From NCBI RefSeq assembly GCF_000418325.1, contig NC_021658.1:2790001-2854000 (forward strand): 64,000 nucleotides of DNA. Reading direction: 5' to 3'. The notes under the pieces are model-generated. The model did no database searches. It was not told the origin of the DNA and saw only the letters and a program-made list of their open reading frames with translations. This document shows positions 16,776 to 26,420 of this stretch, piece by piece. The translations under genes and the position numbers were made by a program. Source of the DNA: Sorangium cellulosum So0157-2 (GTDB taxonomy: Bacteria > Myxococcota_A > Polyangia > Polyangiales > Polyangiaceae). The first letter of the stretch is position 1. Each line of letters starts with the position of its first letter.

Positions 16776-17882
16776 TCACTTCGCCTCGACCTTCACGTTG
16801 GCGTTCGCCTTGAAGCTCGCCTTCGCGCCCGCGCCCCCGTTTCCATCGTCCACGGGCGTGGTCGCCTTCAGATCGAACGACGGCGGCGTGTTGGGGTCGC
16901 ACTCCGGCGGCGGGCCGAAGCCGTCGGCGTTGAACTTCCACGAGACCGACCCCGAGGCCGATGGATCCTTCCGGATCGCCTTGATCTCCACCTCGTGCTC
17001 CCCCGCGCGCGCCGGCGTGCAGTACGAGAGCAGGTAGAAGCGCTTCATGTGCGCCTCGATCTTCGCCGCGATCTTGTCGAACGACTCCTTGACCTTGGCC
17101 TGGTCCGCCGCGAGCTCGGTCCCGTCGCGCCCGATCTCGTCGAGCCGCGCCTTCTCGATCTCGGCGCCGACGCCGACGACGAAGATCTGGTAGGTCTCGT
17201 AGTCTTCCTTGTCGAGCTCCTTCATCATGTCCTCGCGGCTCACGCGGTTCGCGCGATCCGTGCCGTCCGAGAAGACGACGAGCGTGCCGAACTTGAGCGG
17301 CCGCCGGTCCCGGTCGAGCTGCTTCTTGAGCTCCCGGATGCCCTCGACCACGCCGCCGTGGAGGTTCGTCGACGTGTCCTTGGGCTTGTAGCTCCGGAGC
17401 CCCTCGAGCCCGCCCTGGACCGAGCCCTGCGCCTCGGTGAACGGGACGACGGAGTGGATCTTTGCCTCGCCGTCGAACGCGTAGACGCCGACCTTCTGGC
17501 TCTTGCCGACCCGATCGCTGAACGACTGCGCGGCGTCGACGAGGGCGTCGGCCTGGCCGGACTCGGTGATGCTGCCGCTCATGTCGACGAGCAGCATCGT
17601 GTACATGACCGCCGCGACCTCGGGGTTCTGGATGGTCTGCTTGCTCTCGAACGTCGAGACGAGATCGCCGTCCTCGTAGATCTCGAAGTCGCTGGCCGTG
17701 AGGCCGCCCACCGGCTCGTCCTCGCCGGCGTCGACGCTGAAGAACACCCAGACGTTGTTCGGCTTCTTCTGGGCAGAGTTGATCCGGGTGACCCGCAGCC
17801 CGCCGCCGCAGGCCACGCTCGAGAGCGCGAACAGGGCGGCGAGCAGGATCCGGAACGCTGGAGAACAAAGGAGGATTTTCAC
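16776..17882 (-). CDS. von Willebrand factor A domain lipoprotein
   Basis: A 368-residue protein with a lipoprotein signal (FALSSVAC, Cys at about 25) and a VWA domain. The metal-ion adhesion motif is DMSGS (Asp100), with the supporting Thr in DTSTNLHGGV and Asp in VVFSDGTD. A beta-rich C-terminal region follows the VWA domain. The likely location is periplasmic or outer-membrane, with a protein-binding role. GTG start; the leader KILLCSPAFRILLAALF supports it. It is convergent with the upstream lipoprotein and divergent from the che operon, so the 344-bp gap to the right must hold its promoter. Confidence 0.85.
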   Translation of the reverse strand: MKILLCSPAFRILLAALFALSSVACGGGLRVTRINSAQKKPNNVWVFFSVDAGEDEPVGGLTASDFEIYEDGDLVSTFESKQTIQNPEVAAVMYTMLLVDMSGSITESGQADALVDAAQSFSDRVGKSQKVGVYAFDGEAKIHSVVPFTEAQGSVQGGLEGLRSYKPKDTSTNLHGGVVEGIRELKKQLDRDRRPLKFGTLVVFSDGTDRANRVSREDMMKELDKEDYETYQIFVVGVGAEIEKARLDEIGRDGTELAADQAKVKESFDKIAAKIEAHMKRFYLLSYCTPARAGEHEVEIKAIRKDPSASGSVSWKFNADGFGPPPECDPNTPPSFDLKATTPVDDGNGGAGAKASFKANANVKVEAK

Positions 17883-18226
17883 GCGCGCGATTAGCGCGCA
17901 TCGGACGCCGCGCTGTCAATTCGCTGCCGTCGCCGACCGACGGGTGGCCGCCGCGACGGCCGGGCGCGGCCGCGCCGCGGGCAGGGCGGCGCTCTCCCTT
18001 CCCCAGAGGCTCCCCAGAGGCTCCCCGGAGACCTGGCCCCGCGCGGCCGGCCGCCCCGCCGGTCCGCGCCGGGAGCGCTCGCGCCGGGAGCGCTCGCGCC
18101 GGTTTACACCGGGAAGGAGTCCGCCGTACATAGCCGGCGCGCCGCCGAAGCGCGCGCGCCGCCGCCGGACCGTCGGCGTCAGCGAGTTGCTCCTCCCCGG
18201 CGGATTTCCGTTACCCTGTCGCCGAC
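17883..18226. promoter_or_regulatory. divergent promoter region of the che operon
   Basis: A 344-bp gap between the VWA gene and the che operon. It contains two short perfect tandem repeats: GAGGCTCCCC twice near 18006-18025, and CGCCGGGAGCGCTCG twice near 18068-18098. No gene is seen. The repeats could be operator-like or simple slippage products. Confidence 0.35.
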
Positions 18227-18754
18227 ATGGCACGCATCCTGATCGTCGAGGACTCGCCGGCAATGCGAGCGTACGTACGCTCGACGCTCGAGGACTGCGT
18301 GCTCGGGCTCGCGGGCGACGTCGACATCGTCGAGGCGATGAACGGCTTCGACGCGCTCCGGCTCCTGCCGCGCGGCGCGTTCGACCTCGTCATCACCGAC
18401 ATCAACATGCCCGACATCAACGGGCTCGAGCTCATCCGCTTCGTGCGGCAGAGCGACCGCTACCGCCGCGTCGGCATCCTCATCATCTCGACGCAGGCGG
18501 CCGAGCGCGACATCCAGCGCGGGCTCCGCCTCGGCGCCGATCGCTTCCTCCCGAAGCCGTTCACGCCCGAGGCCCTGCGCGACGCGGTGGTCGCCTGCCT
18601 CGACGGGCGGCCCCAGCTCGCCGAGCCCGATGGCTCGCCGCCGGCCGATCGCGAGGGCGGGGCCGAGGACGGCGGAGCCCCGCCGGCCGCCCGCGCCCCG
18701 GAGCCGGTGACCCGCACGAAGCAGCCCGGCTCCGGCGAGGAAGGCGGCGGCTGA
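18227..18754 (+). CDS. cheY: CheY-like response regulator
   Basis: A 175-residue receiver-domain protein. The acidic pocket is VEDSP near the start, the phosphoacceptor is Asp58 in ITDINMPD, the switch residue lies in IISTQ, and the conserved Lys is in LPKPF. The last ~45 residues are a disordered acidic/Pro-rich tail, longer than a typical CheY. There is no output domain, so it should act by protein contact after phosphorylation by the CheA encoded next. Its stop codon overlaps the cheA start (ATGA). It is the first gene of the operon. Confidence 0.88.
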   Translation: MARILIVEDSPAMRAYVRSTLEDCVLGLAGDVDIVEAMNGFDALRLLPRGAFDLVITDINMPDINGLELIRFVRQSDRYRRVGILIISTQAAERDIQRGLRLGADRFLPKPFTPEALRDAVVACLDGRPQLAEPDGSPPADREGGAEDGGAPPAARAPEPVTRTKQPGSGEEGGG

Positions 18755-21012
18755 TGGTCGACAGCGGCGATCGAGCGCGAGAAGAGTTCTTCTCGGAAGC
18801 GCAGGAGATCGTCGAGGGGCTCGGGCGCGACCTCCTCGCGCTCGACGAGGCGGTGCGCACCAACAAGGTCGACCCCGACGTCATCAACGACGTCTTCCGC
18901 GCCGTGCACACCCTGAAGGGGCTCGCCGGGCTCTTCGGCGCGACCCGGATGGCCACGCTGTCGCACGAGCTCGAGGAGCTGCTCGACAACCTGCGCCTCG
19001 GCCGCATCGAGATCAGCGCGTCCGTCCTCGATCTCCTGTTCCGCAGCGTCGAGCTCTACGGGCGCATCCTCCAGAACGAGAAGGACGGGCGCGACGCGCC
19101 CATGCCCGAGGTCGACGACCTCCTGCGCCAGCTCCACCAGGACGCCGGCCCGAGCGCGGCCGGCCTCCCGGACGACAACTACGACCTCGATCCGGGGCTG
19201 CTCTCCGTGCTCACCGAGTACGAGGAGCACCGGCTGCGCACGAACATCGCGAGCGGGATGACCCTGTTCCGCCTCCGCGTGCAGTTCCACCTCGCCACGA
19301 TCGACCAGGCCCTCGACGACCTGAAGATCACCGCGAAGCCGTACGGCGAGATCATCACCTACCTGCCGACCGGCGCGGGCGCGGACCAGGACTCGATCGA
19401 GCTCGACATCCTGATGGCGTCGCGCGCGCCGCTCGAGGAGCTCCAGCGCGCCCTGCACCAGGCCGGCGCCGCGGTCGAGGAGATCCCGCGGCGCAACAAC
19501 AACGGGCACGGCCGCGTCGCCCCGCCGGGGATGCCGTCGATGTCCGCGGCGCTGCGCGGCGGCGCGCCGACGGGCGTGTCGCGGGCGGTCGACCTGACCG
19601 GCTCGATGCAGGCGAGCCCGCCGTCGAGCGCGCGCGGCGGACGCAAGGGGGAGCTCAGCTCCATCCGCTCGGTCGCCCAGACGGTGCGGGTCGACATCCA
19701 CAAGCTCGACCGGCTGATGAACATCGTCGGCGAGCTCGCCCTCGTCCGATCGGCGCTCGGCCGCCTCGTCGAGCGGCTCCGCGCGGCGCCGACCGAGCGC
19801 GAGCTCTCCCTCGACCTCCACCGGCTCCAGCGCACGTTCGACCGGCACCTCGCCGCCATGCAGGCGGGCATCCTCGAGGTCCGGATGGTCCCGCTCGGGC
19901 AGGTCTTCGACAAGCTCGCCCGCGTCGTGCGCCAGATCAGCCGCGACGCCGACAAGCTCGTGAACCTCGTCATCACGGGCGCCGAGACCGAGGTCGACAA
20001 GCTCATCGTCGAGGAGCTCAGCGACCCGCTCATGCACATGATGCGCAACGCCATCGACCACGGCATCGAGTCGAAGAGCATGCGCGAGGCGGTGGGCAAG
20101 CCGGCGGTCGGCACGATCGCGCTGAACGCCTTCCAGAAGGGCAACCACGTCGTCATCGAGATCGAGGACGACGGCAAGGGCATCGACGTCGACAAGCTGC
20201 TCGACGCCGCCCTGCGCCGCGGGGTGATGACCCCGGAGGACGCGCGCACCACGAGCTACCGCGAGGTCCTGAACCTCATCTTCCAGCCGGGCATCTCGAC
20301 CAAGACCGACGTGAGCGAGATCTCGGGGCGCGGCGTCGGGATGGACGTCGTGAAGACGAACATCAGCAAGCTCGGCGGCGTCATCGACGTGCACAGCGAG
20401 CCCGGCATCGGCACCAAGATGACGGTGACGCTGCCGATCACGCTGGCGATCATCAGCGCGCTCATCGTCCGGGTCGCCGACCGGCTCTTCGCGATCCCGC
20501 TCACGAACGTGCAGGAGGCGGTCGCGCTCGACGAGAGCACGGTGCGCCAGATCGACGGCCGCGAGATGATCACGCTGCGCAACAGCACGCTCCAGCTCTG
20601 CTACCTCGCGCGGCTCTTCGGCCTGAACGAGGAGGAGGAGCTCAGCGCGCGCATCGCCGGCCTGCTCGGCGGGGCGCGCGGCGGCTCGGCGGCGCGGGCC
20701 GCCGTGTCCGGCGGGCGCCGCGGCGACGGCCGCGCGACGCTCGGGCTGCAGGGGGGCAGCAAGCGCAAGTACATCGTGGTCGCGTCGGTCGGCGCGCGCC
20801 GCCTCGGGCTCGTCGTGAGCACGCTCATCGGCCAGCAGGACGTCGTCATCAAGGCGCTCGGCCCGTCGCTCTCCTCGGTGCGCGGCTTCTCCGGCGCCAC
20901 CGAGCTCGGCGATCAGCGCATCGCGCTCGTCCTCGACGCCCCGGCGCTCATCGAGGAGATCCTCCACGGCGGCGACAGGCAGCGCAACGATCCGCGGAGC
21001 ACCCATGGCTAA
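18754..21012 (+). CDS. cheA: CheA chemosensory histidine kinase
   Basis: A 752-residue kinase. An N-terminal HPt domain carries the phosphorylated His52 in AVHTLKGLAG. A P2-like region (about 140-250) and a linker of about 60 residues follow. The dimerisation domain begins at RVDIHKLDRLMNIVGEL. The ATPase domain has the N box MMRNAIDHGIE, G1 IEDDGKGID and G2 ISGRGVGMDVV. A C-terminal CheW-like regulatory domain ends the protein, interrupted by a Gly/Arg-rich insert (GGARGGSAARAAVSGGRRG). The ATG overlaps the cheY stop and removes a long upstream extension that is antisense to other features. The expected role is autophosphorylation under receptor control and transfer to CheY and CheB. Confidence 0.93.
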   Translation: MVDSGDRAREEFFSEAQEIVEGLGRDLLALDEAVRTNKVDPDVINDVFRAVHTLKGLAGLFGATRMATLSHELEELLDNLRLGRIEISASVLDLLFRSVELYGRILQNEKDGRDAPMPEVDDLLRQLHQDAGPSAAGLPDDNYDLDPGLLSVLTEYEEHRLRTNIASGMTLFRLRVQFHLATIDQALDDLKITAKPYGEIITYLPTGAGADQDSIELDILMASRAPLEELQRALHQAGAAVEEIPRRNNNGHGRVAPPGMPSMSAALRGGAPTGVSRAVDLTGSMQASPPSSARGGRKGELSSIRSVAQTVRVDIHKLDRLMNIVGELALVRSALGRLVERLRAAPTERELSLDLHRLQRTFDRHLAAMQAGILEVRMVPLGQVFDKLARVVRQISRDADKLVNLVITGAETEVDKLIVEELSDPLMHMMRNAIDHGIESKSMREAVGKPAVGTIALNAFQKGNHVVIEIEDDGKGIDVDKLLDAALRRGVMTPEDARTTSYREVLNLIFQPGISTKTDVSEISGRGVGMDVVKTNISKLGGVIDVHSEPGIGTKMTVTLPITLAIISALIVRVADRLFAIPLTNVQEAVALDESTVRQIDGREMITLRNSTLQLCYLARLFGLNEEEELSARIAGLLGGARGGSAARAAVSGGRRGDGRATLGLQGGSKRKYIVVASVGARRLGLVVSTLIGQQDVVIKALGPSLSSVRGFSGATELGDQRIALVLDAPALIEEILHGGDRQRNDPRSTHG

Positions 21013-21541
21013 CCTCTCCCGAAGGCCCGCCCGGATACCCGTCTCGAAGAGGAACCCGCGCGCGCAGGCGAGCGGCCCGCGGACCGAGTACCTCGCGTTC
21101 ACGCTCGCGGGCGACACCTACGCCGCGCCCGTCTCGCTCGTGCGCGAGATCCTGAAGCCGCCGCCGCTCACGCCGGTGCCGCGCGCGCCGGACTCGACGA
21201 TGGGCATCGTCAGCGTGCGCGGGCAGCTCGTGACCGTCATCGATCTGCGGCGGCGGATGCGGCTGCACGAGGGCGCCCCGCAGCGGCGGGCGCGCATCCT
21301 GCTCGTCGACGCGGCCAACGGCGAGACGCTCGGCCTCTTCGTCGACGAGGTCCAGCAGGTCTACCGGCTCGCCGACGCCGAGATCGAGCACGCCGCGACG
21401 GCGCTCGGGGGCGACGTCGCGGGCTACATCGCCGGCATCGCCCGGCCCATGCACGGGGCGAGCGCGTCGGACGGCACCCAGGGCGAGGCGCAGCCGCGCG
21501 TCATCATCCTGCTCGACCTGCAGGCCATACTCGCGTCCTAA
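21005..21541 (+). CDS. cheW: CheW-like adaptor 1
   Basis: A 178-residue single CheW domain after a ~25-residue basic leader. Landmarks are EYLAFTLAGDTYAAPVSLV, REILKPPPLTPVPRAP, MGIVSVRGQLVTVIDLR and the final strand VIILLDLQAIL. It should couple receptor signalling domains to CheA. The gene overlaps cheA by 8 bp, so the stoichiometry is probably set by translational coupling. The Ala/Gly-rich insert before the last strand is not typical. Confidence 0.88.
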   Translation: MANLSRRPARIPVSKRNPRAQASGPRTEYLAFTLAGDTYAAPVSLVREILKPPPLTPVPRAPDSTMGIVSVRGQLVTVIDLRRRMRLHEGAPQRRARILLVDAANGETLGLFVDEVQQVYRLADAEIEHAATALGGDVAGYIAGIARPMHGASASDGTQGEAQPRVIILLDLQAILAS

Positions 21542-21597
21542 CGGACGAATCGTCCGCGCCCGGGCGGCTCGTAGAGCCCGGGCGCTCGGAGGCTCAG

Positions 21598-22089
21598 ATG
21601 CCGTTGACTGGAGAGCGCAGCCGTCCCGACCCGCACAAGAGCCTCGTCGGCTTTGTGGTCGGCGACGTGCACTACGCGATCGACATCACGCGGGTGCGCG
21701 AGATCGTGAATCCTCTCGAGGTGACCACGCTGCCGCACACGCCGCCGGAGGTCGCCGGCGTCGCGAACCACCGCGGCGAGGTGGTGCCGGTGATCGAGCT
21801 CCGCGTGCGGTTCGGGCTGCCTCCGGTCGAGCCGAGCCGCAGCACCAAGTGGATCCTTGTCGACGTGGGGACGCACACGGTGGGGCTCGTCGTCGACGCC
21901 GTGACCGAGGTCTTCGGGACGAGCGGCGACTACCGGCCGACGCCGCCGGTGGGCGGCAGCAGCGACCTGCGCGGCATCGTCGGGGTGACGACCCACGACG
22001 AGCGGATGATCTTCGTGCTCGACGTCGGGCGCTTCGTCGAGCTCGCGCTCGCGCTCGCCGCGTCGGGCGCGCTCCTGGAGGCGCCGTGA
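21598..22089 (+). CDS. cheW: CheW-like adaptor 2
   Basis: A 163-residue CheW domain: VGFVVGDVHYAIDITRV, REIVNPLEVTTLPHTP, GVANHRGEVVPVIELRVRF, and a terminal FVLDVGRFVEL. It differs clearly from the first CheW, so the two may serve different receptors. The start ATG follows cheW1 by 56 bp. Its stop overlaps the GTG of the HEAT gene (GTGA). Confidence 0.88.
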   Translation: MPLTGERSRPDPHKSLVGFVVGDVHYAIDITRVREIVNPLEVTTLPHTPPEVAGVANHRGEVVPVIELRVRFGLPPVEPSRSTKWILVDVGTHTVGLVVDAVTEVFGTSGDYRPTPPVGGSSDLRGIVGVTTHDERMIFVLDVGRFVELALALAASGALLEAP

Positions 22090-24186
22090 GCCGCGCGTTC
22101 GACGATCTCGGCCCGTACGGGGGCCCGCGCGTGAGCGACGCGGGCCCCTGGCCGGCCGAGCCCGAGTCCATCTCGCCCAGCGTGCGCAGCACGCCGATGC
22201 CGATCGCGGCGATCGCCACGGCGCTCGCCGCCGACGACGCCGAGGAGCGCCGCCAGGCGGCGGCGCGGCTCGGCCGGGCCGACGTCGCGGAGGCGCTGCC
22301 GCTCCTCATGCGCGCGCTCGGGGATCCCGACTGGCGCGTCCGCAAGGAGGCGACCTACGCCTGCCACCGGCTGATCCAGGCCTCGTCGCCGCCGGCCGCC
22401 GAGGGCGAGCGGCCCGCCCCGTCGCCCGCCCGAGGGCGAGCGGCCGTCCGCCGCGCGGGTCCTCGTCGGCGCGCTCCTCGACGCGCTGCGGACCAGCGAC
22501 GACGTGGGGCTCAGGAACGCGGCCATCGAGGTGCTCGGCTACTGCGGCCGCGACGCCACGCCGGCGCTCGTCGGCGCGCTCGCCGAGCTCAAGGGCGACG
22601 AGCGCAAGCTCGTGGTCGACGCGCTCGGCCGCACGCGCGACCCGGCGGCGCTCGACGCGCTCTACGCGGCGCTCGCCGAGAAGGACGACAACCTGCGCCA
22701 GAGCGCGATCGAGGCGATCGCCGGGATGGGGCTCATCGCGCGCGAGCGGGTGACGGACATCCTGTACGAGAGGCTCGGCGATCGGGATCGCTTCGTGCGG
22801 CTCACCGCGCTGAACGGGCTGAACGGCCTCGAGGCGCCGGTGCCGTGGCGGGTGCTGTCGCAGCTCATCGACGACCCGATCCTCCGCCCGGCGGCGCTGG
22901 TCGCCGCGGCGCTCGCGGAGAGCCCGGAGGCGCCGCGGGCGCTCGTCACGGCGCTCGCGACGGCGCGCGGCGGCGCGTTCGCGCAGCTCGTCCGGGCGCT
23001 CGCGCGGCTCGTCGAGGGGCCGCTCGCCTCGCACGCGGTCGACGCGCTGCGGGCCGCCCCGCAGGAGGTGGGCGCCCGCCTCGTGCAGGCCGCCTCCGCC
23101 TCGCCGGGCGCGGGCGCCGCGGAGCCCCCGTCGTGGCGCGGCCTCGGCGCCGATCCGGTGAGCGGGCGCGCGCAGGCGCTCGTGCTCGCGGCGATGGCGC
23201 GCGCGCCGGGCGCGGCCGACGCCGCGGTGCAGGCGATGATCGAGCCCGCGCTCGTCGAGACGGCGCAGCGCGCGCTCGGGCTGCTCGGCGGGGAGGCGCT
23301 GCCCGCGGTGCTCGCCTACCTCGAGCGGCACATCGATCCCGATCCGGATCTCTGGGAGGGCCTCGACGACGCGACGGCCGCGCTCATCGACGGCGCCGTG
23401 GCGATCGCGGAGCAGCGCGGGCGCGAGGGCGCGCCGGCGCAGCCGCCGCAGCCGGCCGACCCGACGCTCGACGAGCTGCTCGGCGCGGTGCGGAGGTCGG
23501 TCAAGAGCCCGTCGACGCTCGTGGCGACCAGCGCGCTCTACGGCCTCGCGAAGATCGGGGCCGCGGACGATTTCCCGCTCGTCGTCTCGCAGACGCGCGC
23601 GATCTCGCTGCCGGTCGCGCGCGCGGCGGAGAGCGCGCTCGCGGGGCTCTCGGAGCGGTACCCCGAGTCGGCGCGCGCGCTCGCGCGCCGGCTGATGCAG
23701 GCGGGGGAGACCCACCTCGCGGCGGCGATCGTGATCGAGGCGCTCGGCACGGCGGACCAGGAGGAGATCGCGTTCCTCACGAGCGTCGCGTCGGTCGGGG
23801 ACGTGCGCGCGCGGCGCGCGGCCGTGACCGCGGTCGCGGCGGCGGCGGGCGTCTCGGCGCTCGAGGTGCTGAGCCTGTCGCTGGCGGACGAGGAGCGGGA
23901 GGTCCGGCTCGCGGCGGCGCGCGCGCTCGGCCGGCTGTACGCGTCGCTCTCGGATCGCGCGGGCGACGAGCGGGCGCGGGCCCGCGAGCTGCTCTCGCTG
24001 GTGCGCGCGTCGGGGGAGCCGGAGCTCGTCGCCGCGGCGGCGCAGGGGGGCGCGCCGTTCCGCTCGGATCCCCCGTGGGGCGAGGCCGGGGACCGGTTGA
24101 GCGCGCCCGTCTCGATCGATGGCGGCGAGGGCCCGGTGTCCACCTCGGGGATGTCCGGCGGGCCGCCGTCGGGGAAGGTGCTGTGA
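22086..24186 (+). CDS. HEAT-repeat (PBS-lyase-type) protein with apparent frameshift
   Basis: A HEAT-repeat protein of about 700 residues if the frame is restored. The 5' part (GTG in a GTGA overlap with cheW2) encodes RRQAAARLGRADVAEALPLL and DWRVRKEATYACHRLI, a first HEAT repeat. The frame is then lost near 22415-22431 and the rest reads in the +1 frame (LRNAAIEVLGYCGRDATPAL to the stop overlapping cheR). Both frames encode EGERP, at 22401 and 22432, so deleting one base in the C-rich spacer gives a continuous EGERP-APSPP-EGERP linker. Repeats such as DDNLRQSAIEAIAGMG and EVRLAAARALGRLY continue to about 23990. HEAT proteins in chemosensory clusters are known in myxobacteria (the Che7 type), where they act as scaffold-like partners. 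Whether the indel is real is unknown. Confidence 0.7.
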
Positions 24187-25187
24187 ACCGGCGGCGGGAC
24201 GACGAGATCCGCCTCTTGCCTGACGAGTTCCAGAGGCTGCGGGACCTGTTCAACAAGCACTGCGGGCTGCAGTTCGGGCCCGAGGCGCGCACGTCCATGG
24301 AGCGGCGGCTCCGCGAGCGGGTGGTGGTGCTCGGGCTCTCGTCGTTCGCGCAGTACCACGAGTACCTGCGCTCCCACAGCCGCGGGCGCGCCGAGCTCGA
24401 CGAGGCGCTCGAGCTCATCACGGTCAACGAGACGTATTTCTTCCGCGAGGACTACCAGCTGCGCGCGCTCATGACCGAGATCGTGCCGATGATCGTCAAG
24501 GCGGGGGGCGCCAAGGGCCGGCTGTCCATCTGGAGCGCGGGCTGCTCGACGGGCGAGGAGGTCTACTCGATCGCGATCGCGGCGCGGGAGTCGGGCGCCG
24601 CGGATCGCCGCGAGGTGCGCGTCTTCGGCAGCGACATCTCGCGCCGGTGCGTGGTCGCCGCGCGCAAGGGGGTCTACGGCGCCTCGTCGTTCCGCGTGAC
24701 GCCGCCCGAGCTGAAGCGGCGCTACTTCACGGAGCGGCCGGACGGGTTCCACGTGGTGGACGAGCTGCGCGCGCTCTGCCAGTTCGGCCACCTCAACCTG
24801 CTCGACTCGTCGCGCGCGGCGGTGGTCGGGCGGGTGGACGTCATCTTCTGCCGCAACGTGCTCATCTACCTGGACGAGGAGTCGCGGCGCCGGGTGATCG
24901 ACATCTTCTACGAGCGCCTCTCGCCGGGCGGGTTCCTCTTGCTCGGCCACTCCGAGTCGCTCCTGAACGTCACGACCGCGTTCGAGATCGTGCACCTCCG
25001 GGAGGATCTCGTGTACCGCAAGCCGGCGGCGACGATGCGCCTCGGGCTCGCGGAGCTCTTACCGGAGCGGGGTGGCGGCGAGCGGGGCGGCGGCGAGTGG
25101 GGGGGCGGCGAGTGGGGGGGCGGCGAGTGGGGGGGCGGTGCGCGCGGGGGCGGCGAGTGGGGGGGCGGTGAGCCGGGGGGGCGGTGA
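24183..25187 (+). CDS. cheR: CheR chemoreceptor methyltransferase
   Basis: A 334-residue SAM-dependent methyltransferase that should methylate receptor glutamates. An N-terminal helical domain (FQRLRDLFNKHCGLQFGP) leads to ELITVNETYFFRE, the CheR signature. The SAM site is IWSAGCSTGEEVYSIAI, followed by DISRRCVVAARKGVY and IFCRNVLIYLDEESRRRV. The last ~38 residues are a low-complexity tail of GGGEW-type pentapeptides, not a receptor-tethering or TPR domain. It starts at GTG overlapping the HEAT gene stop (GTGA). Confidence 0.92.
   Translation: MNRRRDDEIRLLPDEFQRLRDLFNKHCGLQFGPEARTSMERRLRERVVVLGLSSFAQYHEYLRSHSRGRAELDEALELITVNETYFFREDYQLRALMTEIVPMIVKAGGAKGRLSIWSAGCSTGEEVYSIAIAARESGAADRREVRVFGSDISRRCVVAARKGVYGASSFRVTPPELKRRYFTERPDGFHVVDELRALCQFGHLNLLDSSRAAVVGRVDVIFCRNVLIYLDEESRRRVIDIFYERLSPGGFLLLGHSESLLNVTTAFEIVHLREDLVYRKPAATMRLGLAELLPERGGGERGGGEWGGGEWGGGEWGGGARGGGEWGGGEPGGR
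25069..25185 (+). repeat. 15-bp tandem repeat in the cheR tail
   Basis: Roughly seven imperfect copies of GGGGGCGGCGAGTGG encode GGGEW/GGGER/GGGAR pentapeptides at the end of CheR. Such a G-rich tract could slip and vary in copy number. Confidence 0.75.
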
Positions 25188-25308
25188 GTGGGAGAACGGT
25201 GAGCGTGGCGGATGAGACGCCGACGAAGTCGAGGCTGCACGGGCGACGGGTGGTCCCATGGCGCTCCTGGTGGGGTAGAATGAACCTCCGGCGGAAGGTT
25301 TTGCGCTC

Positions 25309-26391
25309 ATGACATTCGCTCCCCTGCGCGTGCTCGTCGTCGACGACTCCGCGTACAACCGGCGCAACATCGCCGAGATCTTGAGCGGAAGCGACGAGAT
25401 CGAGGTCGTGGGCAAGGCCGGAGACGGCGACGACGCGCTCCGTCAGGCGGCCCAGCTGAGGCCGGACGCGATCACGCTGGACCTCGAGATGCCGCGCATG
25501 GATGGCTTCACCTTCCTGCGCATCCTGATGGCGAGGCAGCCCACGCCGGTCATCATCGTCTCGAGCTACAGCCACAAGGAGAACGTCTTCAAGGCGCTCG
25601 AGCTCGGCGCCGTGGACTTCGTGGCGAAGCCGGACCGGCAGTTCACGGCGGACGCGCAGATCCGCAAGGAGATCATCCAGAAGGTCCTGCTCGTGCGCTA
25701 CCTCCGCCCCCGGTCGCCGATGCCGGCGGCCTCGCCTCCGGCGCGGGCGTCGCAGCCCGCGCTGCAGCGCCCGGTGCAGGAGTCGTCGCGGCTCGGGGTC
25801 TCGCTGCGCCACCTCGTCGCGGTCGGCTCGTCGACCGGCGGGCCCACGGCGCTCCTGGAGATCTTCAACCGCATCCCGGATCGCTTCCCCGGCGCGATCT
25901 TCATCGCGCAGCACATGCCGGACAAGTTCACCCGCACCTTCGCGGAGCGGCTCGATCGGAAGGGCGGGCTCCGGGTGGTCGAGGCGCAGAACGGCGACCA
26001 GGTGGTGGCCCGCAAGGCCTACGTATGCCCAGGGCGGATGTGCATGGAGATTGCGGTGACGCCGGGCAGCGGGGTCGGGTTGAGCGGCGACATCCGGATC
26101 CGGGTGGGGGCGCCGGCGCCTGGCGATCGGTACGTGCCGAGCGCGGACCGGCTGTTCCGGAGCGTGGCGCAGGTGGGCGGCAGCCGCGCGGTGGGCATCA
26201 TCCTGACGGGGATGGGGGACGACGGGGTGAACGGCGCGCGGGCGATCCGCGCGGCCGGGGGCACGGTGGTGGCCGAGAGCGAGGACTCGGCGGTGGTCTA
26301 CGGCATGCCCGGGGCCGCGGTGCGCGCGGGGGTCGTGAACGAGAGCCTGCCCTTCACGGCGATCGGCGACTTCATCGCGCTGCTCTCCTAG
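25309..26391 (+). CDS. cheB: CheB receptor methylesterase/response regulator
   Basis: A 360-residue protein with an N-terminal receiver (DDSAYNR, phosphoacceptor Asp58 in LDLEMPRMDG, Lys in VAKPDR). A Pro/Ala/Gln linker leads to the methylesterase domain. The catalytic triad is visible: Ser175 in GSSTGGP, His202 in IAQHMP and Asp305 in MGDDG. It should remove methyl groups from receptors when phosphorylated by CheA, opposing CheR. It begins 121 bp after cheR and closes the operon; no CheD and no receptor gene are present. A MITE-like element lies just downstream. Confidence 0.93.
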   Translation: MTFAPLRVLVVDDSAYNRRNIAEILSGSDEIEVVGKAGDGDDALRQAAQLRPDAITLDLEMPRMDGFTFLRILMARQPTPVIIVSSYSHKENVFKALELGAVDFVAKPDRQFTADAQIRKEIIQKVLLVRYLRPRSPMPAASPPARASQPALQRPVQESSRLGVSLRHLVAVGSSTGGPTALLEIFNRIPDRFPGAIFIAQHMPDKFTRTFAERLDRKGGLRVVEAQNGDQVVARKAYVCPGRMCMEIAVTPGSGVGLSGDIRIRVGAPAPGDRYVPSADRLFRSVAQVGGSRAVGIILTGMGDDGVNGARAIRAAGGTVVAESEDSAVVYGMPGAAVRAGVVNESLPFTAIGDFIALLS

Positions 26392-26420
26392 GCGGCAGCC
26401 GGGGATCCGTGGGGATCCGA

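Noticed and set aside
18460..21117. 885-codon open frame antisense to cheA
   Set aside because: Composition is that of a codon-position mirror; cheA is certain by motif.
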